A stretch of DNA of 64,000 bases, from positions 1,116,001-1,180,000 of the forward strand of contig NZ_CP192260.1 in assembly GCF_050574275.1 (NCBI RefSeq), written 5' to 3'. Under the pieces are notes generated by a model, which saw only the letters and a program-made list of their open reading frames with translations, was not told the DNA's origin and did not search any database. The position numbers and the translations under genes are program-made. Positions 34,835 through 43,693 of the stretch are shown in pieces. Position 1 is the first letter of the stretch. Every line of letters begins with the position of its first letter. This DNA is from Virgibacillus_F flavescens. GTDB taxonomy: Bacteria; Bacillota; Bacilli; Bacillales; Amphibacillaceae.

Positions 34835-35272
34835 ATGAAACTGCAGCACCGACCTATATCAGGGTCCCTTCAAATGGAAATAAATGATGATGGGCAGACT
34901 GAGAAATCAACTACTCACTTTACTGGGAATTTTTATCGGCGTGACAACATGGATGTGTTAACATTCGAGGAAAAAAATGATGAAAATCTTTTCATAAAAA
35001 ACTTGATCACGATTCAGCAGGATAAAGTGAGTGTTAAACGAACCGGTGACATAAACATGCACCAGCAATTTCGTGTTAAGCAGACAACGGAGAATGTATT
35101 TAAGCATCCGGACGTGAACATACATATGGAAACATACACACATAACCTTGATTATCATGCACCAGATGATCAGAGAACCGGAGAATTATCCATCACATTT
35201 ACCGTGAAATTAAACGGACAGGACGTACGGGAACACCAACTGACTTTACGAATAGAGGAGGATTACGATTGA
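34835..35272 (+). CDS. ywiB: DUF1934 beta-barrel protein YwiB
   Basis: A 145-residue protein of the DUF1934 family, built almost wholly of strands, as expected for its calycin-like beta barrel. Markers: PISGSLQMEIN near the N-terminus, TFEEKNDEN and the terminal LSITFTVKLNGQDVREHQLT. GAGAGGCGATT precedes the ATG. It overlaps the argS start, as in B. subtilis. Its function is unknown; the fixed coupling to argS is the main clue. Confidence 0.85.
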   Translation: MKLQHRPISGSLQMEINDDGQTEKSTTHFTGNFYRRDNMDVLTFEEKNDENLFIKNLITIQQDKVSVKRTGDINMHQQFRVKQTTENVFKHPDVNIHMETYTHNLDYHAPDDQRTGELSITFTVKLNGQDVREHQLTLRIEEDYD

Positions 35273-36936
35273 ATATACTAGCACAAACGGAAGAACTGTT
35301 AAAAGAAGAAATCGCAGCATCTGTTTTAAAAGCCAACCTTGCGAGTGAAAGTGAATTGCCATCCATCATTTTGGAAAAGCCAAAAGATAAGGCGCATGGT
35401 GATTTCGCATCCAACATTGCTATGCAGCTAACCAAGATTGCAAAAAAGGCACCTCGTCAAATAGCGGAAGATATCGTTGCATCGCTTGATCAAACTAAAG
35501 CATCTATTGAAAAAGTTGAAATCGCCGGACCGGGATTTATTAACTTTTTCATGAAAAATGATTATCTGGGAGACCTGGTATCTACAATTTTAGACGCTGG
35601 AAAAGATTATGGTAAAACGAATACAGGTCATGGTGAAAAAATCCAGGTAGAATTTGTTTCTGTTAATCCAACTGGTGATTTGCACCTTGGTCACGCTCGT
35701 GGAGCAGCTTTTGGAGATGTCTTATGCAATATTTTTGATGCGTCAGGATTCAAGGTAGATCGTGAATATTATATAAACGACGCCGGGAATCAGATCTACA
35801 ACCTTGCTCTTTCAATTGAAGCACGTTACCTGCAGGCTCTTGGTAAAGAGGTTGATATGCCAGAGGGTGGCTATCATGGAGCGGATATTATTGAAATCGG
35901 CAAAAAACTGGCTGCTGAAGCAGGGGACAAATGGGCAGAAACGGAACGCGAAGAGCGTCTGGACTATTTCAAAAAGTATGGCCTGGAATATGAAATTGGT
36001 AAAATTAAAGAAGACCTTGCAGATTTCAGAGTGGAATTTAATAATTGGTTTTCGGAAACCTCTTTGTATACAGATAACAAAGTAACAAAAGCTTTGGAGA
36101 CGCTAAAAGAAAATAATTATATATACGAAAAAGATGGTGCAACATGGTTCCGCTCAACCGATTTTGGCGACGATAAGGACCGTGTTTTAATTAAGCAAGA
36201 CGGAAGCTATACGTATATGACACCAGATGTCGCGTATCATAAAGACAAATTCAACCGTGGGTATGACAAAATTATCAATGTATGGGGAGCAGACCATCAT
36301 GGTTATATTCCTCGTATGCGTGCTGCAATCCAGGCACTTGGCTACGAAAAAGAAAATTTTGAAGTGAAAACAATTCAAATGGTAAGCCTGTTTGAAAACG
36401 GTGAAAAAGTCAAAATGAGTAAGCGCACAGGAAAAGCTGTCGCACTTCGTGAATTAATGGAAGAAGTAGGAGTGGACGCAGTACGATACTTCTTTGTTAC
36501 ACGTTCGAACGATTCTCAGCTCGATTTCGACATGGACCTCGCTCGCTCAGAATCAAATGACAACCCGGTGTATTATGTACAATACGCACATGCACGAATT
36601 AGCACGATACTTAAATCGGCAGAAGAAAAAGGCTTTGCATCACACAGTGAATACTACGCTGCACTTCTAACTGCCGAAAAAGAAACAGACCTATTGAAAA
36701 AGCTGGGTGAATTCCCGCAGACTGTTGCAGATGCAGCGGTCAAACGCACACCGCACAAAGTAACGCAGTATGTATTTGATTTAGCAACACTATTGCACAG
36801 CTTTTACAACGCTGAAAAAGTATTCAGCGACGATGAAGAACTAACAAAAGCAAGACTAGCGTTAATGGAAGCAGTAAAAACAACATTAGCCAACGCACTT
36901 GCATTAATCGGCGTAAAAGCACCTGAAAAAATGTAG
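35269..36936 (+). CDS. argS: Arginyl-tRNA synthetase
   Basis: Class I aminoacyl-tRNA synthetase of 555 residues that charges tRNA-Arg with arginine. The HIGH signature is PTGDLHLGHARGAAFGD (near 137), the KMSKS-like loop is KMSKRTGKA (near 384), and the C-terminal anticodon-binding helices end the protein (DDEELTKARLALMEAVKT). The start is TTG, overlapping the ywiB stop, with AGGAGG six bases upstream, so translation is coupled. The stop codon is followed almost at once by a family B element. Confidence 0.95.
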   Translation: MNILAQTEELLKEEIAASVLKANLASESELPSIILEKPKDKAHGDFASNIAMQLTKIAKKAPRQIAEDIVASLDQTKASIEKVEIAGPGFINFFMKNDYLGDLVSTILDAGKDYGKTNTGHGEKIQVEFVSVNPTGDLHLGHARGAAFGDVLCNIFDASGFKVDREYYINDAGNQIYNLALSIEARYLQALGKEVDMPEGGYHGADIIEIGKKLAAEAGDKWAETEREERLDYFKKYGLEYEIGKIKEDLADFRVEFNNWFSETSLYTDNKVTKALETLKENNYIYEKDGATWFRSTDFGDDKDRVLIKQDGSYTYMTPDVAYHKDKFNRGYDKIINVWGADHHGYIPRMRAAIQALGYEKENFEVKTIQMVSLFENGEKVKMSKRTGKAVALRELMEEVGVDAVRYFFVTRSNDSQLDFDMDLARSESNDNPVYYVQYAHARISTILKSAEEKGFASHSEYYAALLTAEKETDLLKKLGEFPQTVADAAVKRTPHKVTQYVFDLATLLHSFYNAEKVFSDDEELTKARLALMEAVKTTLANALALIGVKAPEKM

Positions 36937-36940
36937 ACAG

Positions 36941-37030
36941 AAAAGCGGAGGCGGCTTGGTCAGACCCGAAAAGCATAAGCAGAGCGGTGCAGTGTGGAAG
37001 ATCTTTGCGCGCGGAAGCGGTCATTTATAG
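36941..37030 (+). repeat. Partial family B structured element after argS
   Basis: It begins AAAAGCGGAGGCGGC five bases after the argS stop codon, the same placement as the elements after icmF, tal and rpmE. It keeps GCATAAGCA but the partner arm and the usual right end are not recognisable, so it looks decayed or truncated. Confidence 0.5.
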
Positions 37031-37071
37031 CCGTATGATATAAAATGCAAGGTAAATTTAGCTTTAATATG

Positions 37072-37235
37072 TCTAGAGATTGGAGCGGATGGCAGTCGAC
37101 TCCAGCGGGAACAGCGCGAGCTGAAGATCCCGCAGGAAAGCGGCCTTTGCTTATCCGAGGAAGCTGAAGCCGTGCCCGCGGAAAGCGACTGACAGCAGCG
37201 GAAATTTCGTTGCTGTCACTTCGCAGTATCTACAC
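37072..37235. repeat. Short copy of repeat family A
   Basis: AGCGGATGGCAGTCGACTCC at the left and GCGACTGACAGCAGCGGAAA at the right form imperfect terminal arms of the type seen in the long copies; the core (GGGAACAGCGCGAGCTGAAG, then GAAGCCGTGCCCGCGGAAAG) is intact without the optional module. Confidence 0.7.
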
Positions 37236-37271
37236 AAGAAAAACAGAAGTGGCGGTTAATAGCCACATAAA

Positions 37272-37303
37272 TTAATCCCAGCATCCAGTGCTGGGATTTT
37301 ATA
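37272..37303 (+). terminator. Terminator after argS
   Basis: AATCCCAGCA / TGCTGGGATT stem with a five-base loop and a T-rich tail. It lies some 335 bases past the argS stop, beyond both repeats. Confidence 0.75.
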
Positions 37304-37330
37304 TTTAGTGGAAGTAGTTGAAAACACATC

Positions 37331-37488
37331 GCGGGCGATATAATTCCAGAATGGCCGACATAACGAGAAACATGGCCGTTATTTGCCGAAATGTGATCGT
37401 TATATTTTGAACGTGGCTGTTAAATTGTTAATCGTGGCCGATATCCAGTAAACCTGGCTGAAATCACACTGAAATGGCGGATAAAACT
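37331..37488. repeat. 20-21-bp tandem array, TGGCCGATAT type
   Basis: Units starting TGGCCGA, TGGCCGT, TGATCGT, TGGCTGT and similar begin at 37331, 37352, 37373, 37394, 37414, 37435, 37455 and 37475. The conserved head is TGGCCGATAT; the tails vary. It lies between the argS terminator and the promoter of the next gene. Confidence 0.75.
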
Positions 37489-37571
37489 ATTCCTCAAACT
37501 TAGAATGATCCCTCAAATTTCTCCAAACGTACGACAATAGATAACAAAAAGCATGTTTAAGCAAAATTGTA

Positions 37572-37600
37572 TTGACTGAATGATCATTCATCTTTAATAT
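37572..37600 (+). promoter_or_regulatory. Promoter with operator-like palindrome upstream of ywjF
   Basis: TTGACT (37572) and TAATAT (37595) are 17 bases apart. The perfect palindrome TGAATGATCATTCA (37577-37590) fills the spacer. Its half-sites equal those of the B. subtilis fatty-acid repressor FadR (TGAATGA...TCATTCA), but the four central bases of that site are missing. The TetR regulator at 45812 is a candidate binder. Confidence 0.6.
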
Positions 37601-37691
37601 AAGAATTATAGTACGAAAAACAGGCATAAACTGCTAAAAAATGAAATCGCTATCATTTTTTAGTATACTTACACAAAAGGGGGAGCGAATA

Positions 37692-39818
37692 GTGGATACA
37701 TTTTTACTTATTAATACGCTTGCTTTCATAGCAATTGTCATCTATGGCTTGTATTTATTCGCTAGAGTAGTTGCTACTCGAATCGCTTATATAAAGCTTG
37801 GAAAAAAATCGGAATTTGACCGAGATTTTAAAGAACGTTTTCGAAGGGTTGGTAAAATTGTTTTTGGTCAGTCCAAACTGTTAAAAGATAAAAAGTCTGG
37901 AACGATTCACGTCATGATGTTCTATGGCTTCCTGCTGGTGCAATTTGGTGCGCTTGATATGTTTGTAAAAGGTTTGGCGCCTGGTAATCATTTGCCATTC
38001 GGAGTGTTTTATCCGGCCTTTACTTTTTTCCAGGAAATCGTAACTTTAACGATTTTAGTAGCTGTTATCTGGGCTTTCTATCGCAGATATATTGAAAAAA
38101 TTGTTCGCCTGAAGCGTGGATTTAAAGCCGGTCTGGTACTGATCTTCATCGGTACATTAATGATTTCTGTGCTGTTTGGAAATGGTTTTGCTATGATCTG
38201 GCATGGACACGAAGCTACCTGGACAGAACCGATAGCCAGTGTAGTTGCATTGGCATTTGGCTGGTTAAGTCCGATGGCAGCAATGGTTTTGTTTTATATA
38301 GCTTGGTGGATACATACGGTGACAATTTTGACGTTCCTCGTGTATGTTCCACAATCAAAGCATGCGCATTTACTTGCTGCTCCAGTTAACGTATTTTTAA
38401 GTAAACGTGTACCTGGTAAGCTGAAGAAACTTGATTTTGATATTGATGAAGACGCTGAAGAAGATGAAGATGAGATTTCTTTTGGTGTAGGTAAAGTTGA
38501 GGACTTTGAGCAGTTTCAAATGATCGACTTTTACGCATGTGTGGAATGTGGTCGCTGTACGGACGTCTGTCCTGCCTCTGGCACTGGTAAAATGCTATCC
38601 CCAATGGATATTATGGTCAAAGTTCGTGACCATTTAACCGCCAAGGGTGCAGCAATCACTGGTAAATCTCCTTGGGTACCGTCGTATGCATTTGCGGGTA
38701 CAGCTGGTAACGAACTGGCAAACATGAATCAGCACGGCAATGAACAGGCAGCTGAAAACAGTTTTGCTGACGTTAGCTTAATCGGTGATGTTATAACAGA
38801 AGAAGAGCTTGCAGGCTGTACGACTTGTCGAAACTGTGAAGAAGCATGTCCTGTTATGAATGAACATGTTGGGACAATTATTGATATGCGTCGTTACCTG
38901 GTCATGACGGAAGGTAAAATGAATCAGGATCAGCAGCGTGCAGTAATGAATATTGAACGTCAGGGTAATCCATGGGGCTTATCGAAAAAAGATCGCATCA
39001 AATGGCGCGACATGGACGAAACTGCCTATATTCCTACTGTAAAAGAACTGAAAAAAGAAGAAAAGGAATTCGAATATTTATTCTGGGTAAGCTCAATGGG
39101 TGCCTATGACAGCCGCAGTCAAAAAATTGCGCTGGCATTTGCTAAATTGATGAACCAGGCAGGCATTAGTTTTGCAATTATGGGTAACAAAGAAGCGAAC
39201 TCCGGGGATACAGCGCGTCGAATTGGAAATGAATTTTTGTTCCAGGAGATTGCTGAGAAAAACATTAAAGAATTTGAAAAGAATGGCGTGAGCAAAATCG
39301 TTACCATCGATCCGCACGCTTATAATATTTTCAAAAATGAATACCCGGACTTTGGCTATGAAGCAGAAGTTTATCACCATACCCAAATGCTTTATGATCT
39401 TGTTATGAATGGAAAACTGACGCCAAAAGGTGAAATAAATGAGAAATTAACGTACCACGATTCTTGTTATCTTGGACGCTATAACGGTGTATACGATCCT
39501 CCAAGGGAAATCCTCACATCCATACCTGGACTTGAGCTTGTGGAAATGGATCGAAATCGCGAGAACGGCATGTGCTGTGGCGCAGGTGGCGGTTTAATGT
39601 GGTCTGAAGAAACAACTGGAAACCGCATTAATGTTGCTCGAACAGAACAGGCAATGGAAGTTGAACCAACGATGATTTCGACCGCCTGTCCGTATTGCTT
39701 AACGATGATCAGTGATGGAACAAAAGCAAAAGATGTCGAAGAAGATATTAGCACACTGGACGTTGCAGAAATCCTAGCATTGTCGGTATTTGCTGAAGCG
39801 GATGTCAAAAGCGCTTAA
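37692..39818 (+). CDS. Iron-sulphur heterodisulfide-reductase-like oxidoreductase (YwjF-type)
   Basis: Membrane oxidoreductase of 708 residues thought to pass electrons from acyl-CoA dehydrogenases to the quinone pool. The N-terminal 230 residues hold five or six helices resembling the NarI cytochrome b domain. Two 4Fe-4S motifs follow, CVECGRCTDVCP (near 283) and CTTCRNCEEACP (near 376), then the CCG domain with HDSCYLGRYNG, NGMCCGAGGG (near 627) and CPYCLTM. The GTG at 37692 has GGGGGAG upstream. B. subtilis YwjF is in the FadR regulon; an operator-like palindrome is present here too. Confidence 0.87.
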   Translation: MDTFLLINTLAFIAIVIYGLYLFARVVATRIAYIKLGKKSEFDRDFKERFRRVGKIVFGQSKLLKDKKSGTIHVMMFYGFLLVQFGALDMFVKGLAPGNHLPFGVFYPAFTFFQEIVTLTILVAVIWAFYRRYIEKIVRLKRGFKAGLVLIFIGTLMISVLFGNGFAMIWHGHEATWTEPIASVVALAFGWLSPMAAMVLFYIAWWIHTVTILTFLVYVPQSKHAHLLAAPVNVFLSKRVPGKLKKLDFDIDEDAEEDEDEISFGVGKVEDFEQFQMIDFYACVECGRCTDVCPASGTGKMLSPMDIMVKVRDHLTAKGAAITGKSPWVPSYAFAGTAGNELANMNQHGNEQAAENSFADVSLIGDVITEEELAGCTTCRNCEEACPVMNEHVGTIIDMRRYLVMTEGKMNQDQQRAVMNIERQGNPWGLSKKDRIKWRDMDETAYIPTVKELKKEEKEFEYLFWVSSMGAYDSRSQKIALAFAKLMNQAGISFAIMGNKEANSGDTARRIGNEFLFQEIAEKNIKEFEKNGVSKIVTIDPHAYNIFKNEYPDFGYEAEVYHHTQMLYDLVMNGKLTPKGEINEKLTYHDSCYLGRYNGVYDPPREILTSIPGLELVEMDRNRENGMCCGAGGGLMWSEETTGNRINVARTEQAMEVEPTMISTACPYCLTMISDGTKAKDVEEDISTLDVAEILALSVFAEADVKSA

Positions 39819-39864
39819 AATAAATGAGGGGTAGAATGTCTGCCTCTCACTTTTATGGCGATTG

Positions 39865-39896
39865 GATTGAGCGAGCGTTCAATCAAATAGTATTAT
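39865..39896 (+). promoter_or_regulatory. Promoter with imperfect palindrome upstream of the thiolase gene
   Basis: TTGAGC (39868) and TATTAT (39891) are 17 bases apart. TTGAGCGAGCGTTCAA (39868-39883) is a palindrome apart from mismatched pairs and covers the -35. It resembles a TetR-family operator and has the same size and placement style as the site before the ywjF-type gene. Confidence 0.5.
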
Positions 39897-39962
39897 TTTT
39901 TAACGGAAAAGAAAGCGTTATCAACAAATAAATAGATTAAATGGAGAAAGGGATGTTCATTT

Positions 39963-41153
39963 ATGGCAAAAACAGTAATCGTATCTGGAGCACGTACACC
40001 ATTCGGGAAATTCGGAGGAGCATTAAAGCCTTTTACAGCATCACAACTAGGTGGAAAAGCAATCCGTGAAGCACTTGATCGTGCTGGACTTGATGAATCT
40101 GAAATCGACGAAGTAATTATGGGAACAGTACTGCAGGGCGGTCAGGGTCAAATACCTTCACGCCAGGCTGCAAGAGAAGCGGGAATTCCGTGGACAGTTA
40201 AAACGGAAACAATTAATAAAGTCTGTGCATCAGGCTTACGCAGTGTAACACTTGCTGACCAATTGATTCGCCTTGGCGATGAGAGCGTAATTGTTGCTGG
40301 TGGAATGGAAAGCATGAGCAATGCGCCATATTTCCTGCCGGATGCTCGCTGGGGCAATCGTATGGGAGATAAATCAGTAAAAGATATGATGATTCATGAT
40401 GGATTAACCTGTTCGTTTAATAACGTTCATATGGGAAGCTACGGGAATGGTACAGCTGGAAAACATGAGGTAACACGCGAGCAGCAGGATGAGTGGTCAT
40501 ACCGCTCTCATCAGCGCGCCGTTAAAGCAATTGAGGACGGGAAGTTTGCTGAAGAAATCGTGTCACTTGAAGTTCCACAGCGAAAAGGAGATCCCCTAGT
40601 AGTAGATACAGATGAAGCACCACGCAAGGATACGACGCTTGAGCGCTTGGCGAAATTACGTCCGGCATTTGGTTCAGACGGTACGATTACTGCTGGTAAC
40701 GCACCTGGAATCAATGACGGTGCTGCGGCATTTGTTGTTATGTCTGACGAAAAAGCAGAACAATTAGGCAAAACACCGATGGCTACGGTACTTGGTCATG
40801 CAGAGGTTGCTGTTGAAGCTAAAGATTTCCCTGAAACACCTGGACTTGTAATTAATAAGCTTCTTGAAAAAACAGGGCATTCTAAAGATGATATTGATTT
40901 ATATGAGATTAACGAAGCGTTTGCGGTCGTTTCATTGGCAAGTGGAAAAATTGCTGGTATTGACCCAGAAAAAGTTAATGTTAACGGTGGCGCAGTAGCG
41001 CTTGGACATCCAATCGGAGCAAGTGGTGCCCGCATTATTTTGACATTAATCCATGAATTAAAACGTCGTGGCGGTGGACTTGGCGTTGCAGCAATTTGCA
41101 GTGGCGGTGGACAAGGGGACGCAATACTTGTTGAAGTTCCACGAGAAGCGTAG
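39963..41153 (+). CDS. mmgA: Acetyl-CoA C-acetyltransferase (thiolase)
   Basis: Thiolase of 396 residues that cleaves or condenses acetoacetyl-CoA and longer 3-ketoacyl-CoA. The acyl-accepting cysteine is in NKVCASGLRS (near 89), the histidine in GGAVALGHPIGASGAR (near 351) and the second cysteine in ICSGGGQGD near the end. GAAAGGGATG precedes the ATG. It heads the acyl-CoA degradation cluster; the next gene is 3-hydroxyacyl-CoA dehydrogenase, separated by a 21-bp array. The symbol follows B. subtilis mmgA by order and similarity. Confidence 0.9.
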   Translation: MAKTVIVSGARTPFGKFGGALKPFTASQLGGKAIREALDRAGLDESEIDEVIMGTVLQGGQGQIPSRQAAREAGIPWTVKTETINKVCASGLRSVTLADQLIRLGDESVIVAGGMESMSNAPYFLPDARWGNRMGDKSVKDMMIHDGLTCSFNNVHMGSYGNGTAGKHEVTREQQDEWSYRSHQRAVKAIEDGKFAEEIVSLEVPQRKGDPLVVDTDEAPRKDTTLERLAKLRPAFGSDGTITAGNAPGINDGAAAFVVMSDEKAEQLGKTPMATVLGHAEVAVEAKDFPETPGLVINKLLEKTGHSKDDIDLYEINEAFAVVSLASGKIAGIDPEKVNVNGGAVALGHPIGASGARIILTLIHELKRRGGGLGVAAICSGGGQGDAILVEVPREA

Positions 41154-41170
41154 GGAAATGTGCTTCATGC

Positions 41171-41338
41171 CGATCGGATGAATAAGGTTTTCGATCGGTA
41201 GGAGAACGATTCCGATCGGTTAGATGTAAAGCTCGATCGGAAATACACGGATGTCGCTCGGTTAGATGCGAGGCACGATCGGTAAAGTTGGAATATGGAT
41301 CGGAAACAGCAGAAAGTCGATCGATAGGAATGAACAAA
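41171..41338. repeat. 21-bp tandem array, CGATCGG type (8 units)
   Basis: CGATCGG or a close variant begins at 41171, 41192, 41213, 41234, 41255, 41276, 41297 and 41318, exactly every 21 bases. The remaining 14 bases vary, with a loose T-AGATG trend. It fills the gap between two genes of one likely operon and ends just before the ribosome binding site of the next gene. Confidence 0.88.
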
Positions 41339-41351
41339 GGAGGCAGACATA

Positions 41352-42203
41352 ATGGGAATTAAAAAAGTTATGGTTATTGGCGCCGGTCAAATGGGTAGCG
41401 GTATTGCACAAGTCTGTGCACAGGCCGGGTTTGACGTATTGCTTAATGACATGAATAAAGAAGCACTTGAAAAAGGTATGCAGCGTATCGAAAAGCTACT
41501 AGGGCGCGCTGTTGAAAAAGAACGAATCAGTGAATCAGATAAAACAGATACATTGGGACGTTTAGCTGCTTCATCCGAATTAGAGGATGCGAAAGATTGT
41601 GACCTGGTTATTGAAGCGGTAGTTGAAAATATGGATGTGAAAGAAAAGGTATTTGGCCAGCTGGACAAGATTACGCCAAAGCACGCTATTTTAGCTTCAA
41701 ACACATCGTCACTTCCGATTACACAGATTGCTGCAGTGACAAATCGTCCAGATCAGGTTATAGGAATGCATTTTATGAATCCGGTACCTGTTATGAAACT
41801 GGTTGAAATCATCCGTGGTTTGCAAACGAGTGATGAAACATACCAGGCCATTGAAAAAATGACAAAAGAGCTCAGCAAAGTACCAGTTGAAGTGGAAGAT
41901 TTCCCAGGCTTTGTGGCTAACCGAATTTTAATGCCGATGATCAATGAAGCGATCTATACCGTATACGAAGGTGTTTCATCCGTTGAGGATGTCGACACAG
42001 TGATGAAGCTTGGCATGAATCATCCAATGGGGCCACTTACGTTGGCTGACTTTATCGGGCTTGATACGTGTCTGTATATTATGGAAGTGCTGCATGAAGG
42101 GTTTGGCGACAGTAAATATCGTCCATGTCCGTTATTGCGTAAGTACGTGAAAGCTGGATGGCTTGGCAAGAAAAGCGGTCGTGGTTTTTATCAGTACGAC
42201 TAA
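41352..42203 (+). CDS. mmgB: 3-hydroxybutyryl-CoA dehydrogenase
   Basis: NAD(P)-dependent dehydrogenase of 283 residues that oxidises 3-hydroxyacyl-CoA to 3-ketoacyl-CoA. The Rossmann loop is IGAGQMGSGIAQVCAQAGF (near 8), the catalytic histidine is in GMHFMNPVPVMKLVEII (near 139), and the C-terminal domain has NHPMGPLTLADFIGLD. AAAGGAGG lies nine bases before the ATG. Its product is the substrate of the thiolase encoded upstream. Confidence 0.92.
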   Translation: MGIKKVMVIGAGQMGSGIAQVCAQAGFDVLLNDMNKEALEKGMQRIEKLLGRAVEKERISESDKTDTLGRLAASSELEDAKDCDLVIEAVVENMDVKEKVFGQLDKITPKHAILASNTSSLPITQIAAVTNRPDQVIGMHFMNPVPVMKLVEIIRGLQTSDETYQAIEKMTKELSKVPVEVEDFPGFVANRILMPMINEAIYTVYEGVSSVEDVDTVMKLGMNHPMGPLTLADFIGLDTCLYIMEVLHEGFGDSKYRPCPLLRKYVKAGWLGKKSGRGFYQYD

Positions 42204-42224
42204 TGTTTGATGAATTTGGAGCCA

Positions 42225-42445
42225 CTTGAAATATGGAATAAGTGGATCTATGATCGCGTCTTCGAATATACTTCGCTTTCCGCGGGCACGGCTTCAGTCT
42301 CCTTGCCCCGACAAGGGGTATGCAAACGTTGTCCGCAAAGGACGGGTTTAGTTTGCCTTCCTCATTTAAACTGCGGGGCCTTCAGCTCGTGCTGTTCCCG
42401 CAGGAGTCTTCGTATATTCGAGATGCTAAGTTAAAGTGAAAAGTT
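42225..42445. repeat. Short inverted copy of repeat family A with optional module
   Basis: GCGTCTTCGAATATAC at the left and GTATATTCGAGATGC at the right form the terminal arms. The core lies in the opposite orientation to the 34-kb copy (GGCACGGCTTCAGTCTCC first) and includes the GTTGTCCGCAAAGGAC module. It sits between mmgB and the first acyl-CoA dehydrogenase gene and would be within their transcript. Confidence 0.72.
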
Positions 42446-42535
42446 GAAATTTAATATCCACCATTTTTTAGTGGCTAGGATTAATGTTTACAACGCAAAT
42501 ACAACACACAACAAGATAAACAAGGAGGTGCTTTC

Positions 42536-43678
42536 ATGAATATACACTTTACAGAGGAACAGGAAATGATGCGTAAGATGGTCCGTGATTTTGCGCAAAA
42601 GGAAGTAGCAAAAGAAGTGGAACGGATGGAACAAGAGGATCGCCACCCTAAGGAATTGATTCAAAAAATGGGCGAGCTTGGCTTGATGGGAATTCCGATT
42701 TCGGAAGAGTATGGCGGGAGTGGAATGGATTTCACTTCTTATATTATAGCTATTCATGAACTATCAAAAGTAAGCGCAGCACTTGGCGTTATTTTATCTG
42801 TCCATACGTCAGTCGGTACGAATCCGATTTTGTATTTTGGTACAGAGGAGCAAAAACAGAAATATTTACCGAAGCTTGCAACCGGTGAGTATTTAGGTGC
42901 ATTTGCATTGACGGAATCAAGTGCAGGGTCTGACGCAGGAAGCCTGAAGACTCGAGCTAAAAAAGACGGAGATAATTACATCCTGAACGGCTCTAAAATG
43001 TTTATAACAAATGGTGGTGTGGCAGATACATATATCACATTTGCACGAACCAGCGACGAAAAAGGATCAAAAGGTGTCAGCGCATTTATTTTAGAAAAAG
43101 ATACACCTGGTCTTTCAATTGGAAAAACAGAAAAGAAAATGGGACTTCATGGTACGAAAACGGTCGAGCTAAACTTTGACCAATGTGTTGTTCCAAAAGA
43201 ACAGCTTCTCGGAAATGAAGGAGAAGGATTTAAAATTGCCATGGCTAATTTAAACTTTGGTAGAATAGGTATTGCAGCGCAAGCCTTAGGAATCGGGGAA
43301 GCTGCGATGGAGCATGCTGTTAAGTACGCAAAAGAACGCGAGCAATTTGGCAAGCCAATTGCGCACAATCAGGGAATTTCATTTAAACTTGCTGATATGG
43401 CAACAGACGTAGAAGCGTCAAAGCTGCTTGTCTATCAGGCTGCAGCAATGGTTCAAGCGAAGCTGCCATGTAATAAGGAAGCATCGATGGCTAAACTATT
43501 TGCATCCAAAACAGCACGAACTGCCTCAATTGAAGCAGTTCAAGTGTATGGTGGGTACGGGTATACAGAAGATTATCCAGCGGAGCGGTTCTTCCGTGAT
43601 GCGAAGATTACCGAAATTTATGAGGGAACAAGTGAAATTCAACACATTGTTATCGCAAAAAATTTATTAAAAGATTAG
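42536..43678 (+). CDS. Acyl-CoA dehydrogenase (first copy)
   Basis: FAD-dependent acyl-CoA dehydrogenase of 380 residues. Family marks are the substrate and FAD loops GAFALTESSAGSDAGS (near 120) and FITNGG (near 156), the helix pair around LGIGEAAMEHAVKYAKER, and the catalytic glutamate in TEIYEGTSEIQ near residue 365. CAAGGAGGTG precedes the ATG. It is followed after 15 bases by a second acyl-CoA dehydrogenase of equal length. Similar to MmgC/AcdA; chain-length preference cannot be read. Confidence 0.92.
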   Translation: MNIHFTEEQEMMRKMVRDFAQKEVAKEVERMEQEDRHPKELIQKMGELGLMGIPISEEYGGSGMDFTSYIIAIHELSKVSAALGVILSVHTSVGTNPILYFGTEEQKQKYLPKLATGEYLGAFALTESSAGSDAGSLKTRAKKDGDNYILNGSKMFITNGGVADTYITFARTSDEKGSKGVSAFILEKDTPGLSIGKTEKKMGLHGTKTVELNFDQCVVPKEQLLGNEGEGFKIAMANLNFGRIGIAAQALGIGEAAMEHAVKYAKEREQFGKPIAHNQGISFKLADMATDVEASKLLVYQAAAMVQAKLPCNKEASMAKLFASKTARTASIEAVQVYGGYGYTEDYPAERFFRDAKITEIYEGTSEIQHIVIAKNLLKD

Positions 43679-43693
43679 GGAGGCAACACCATT

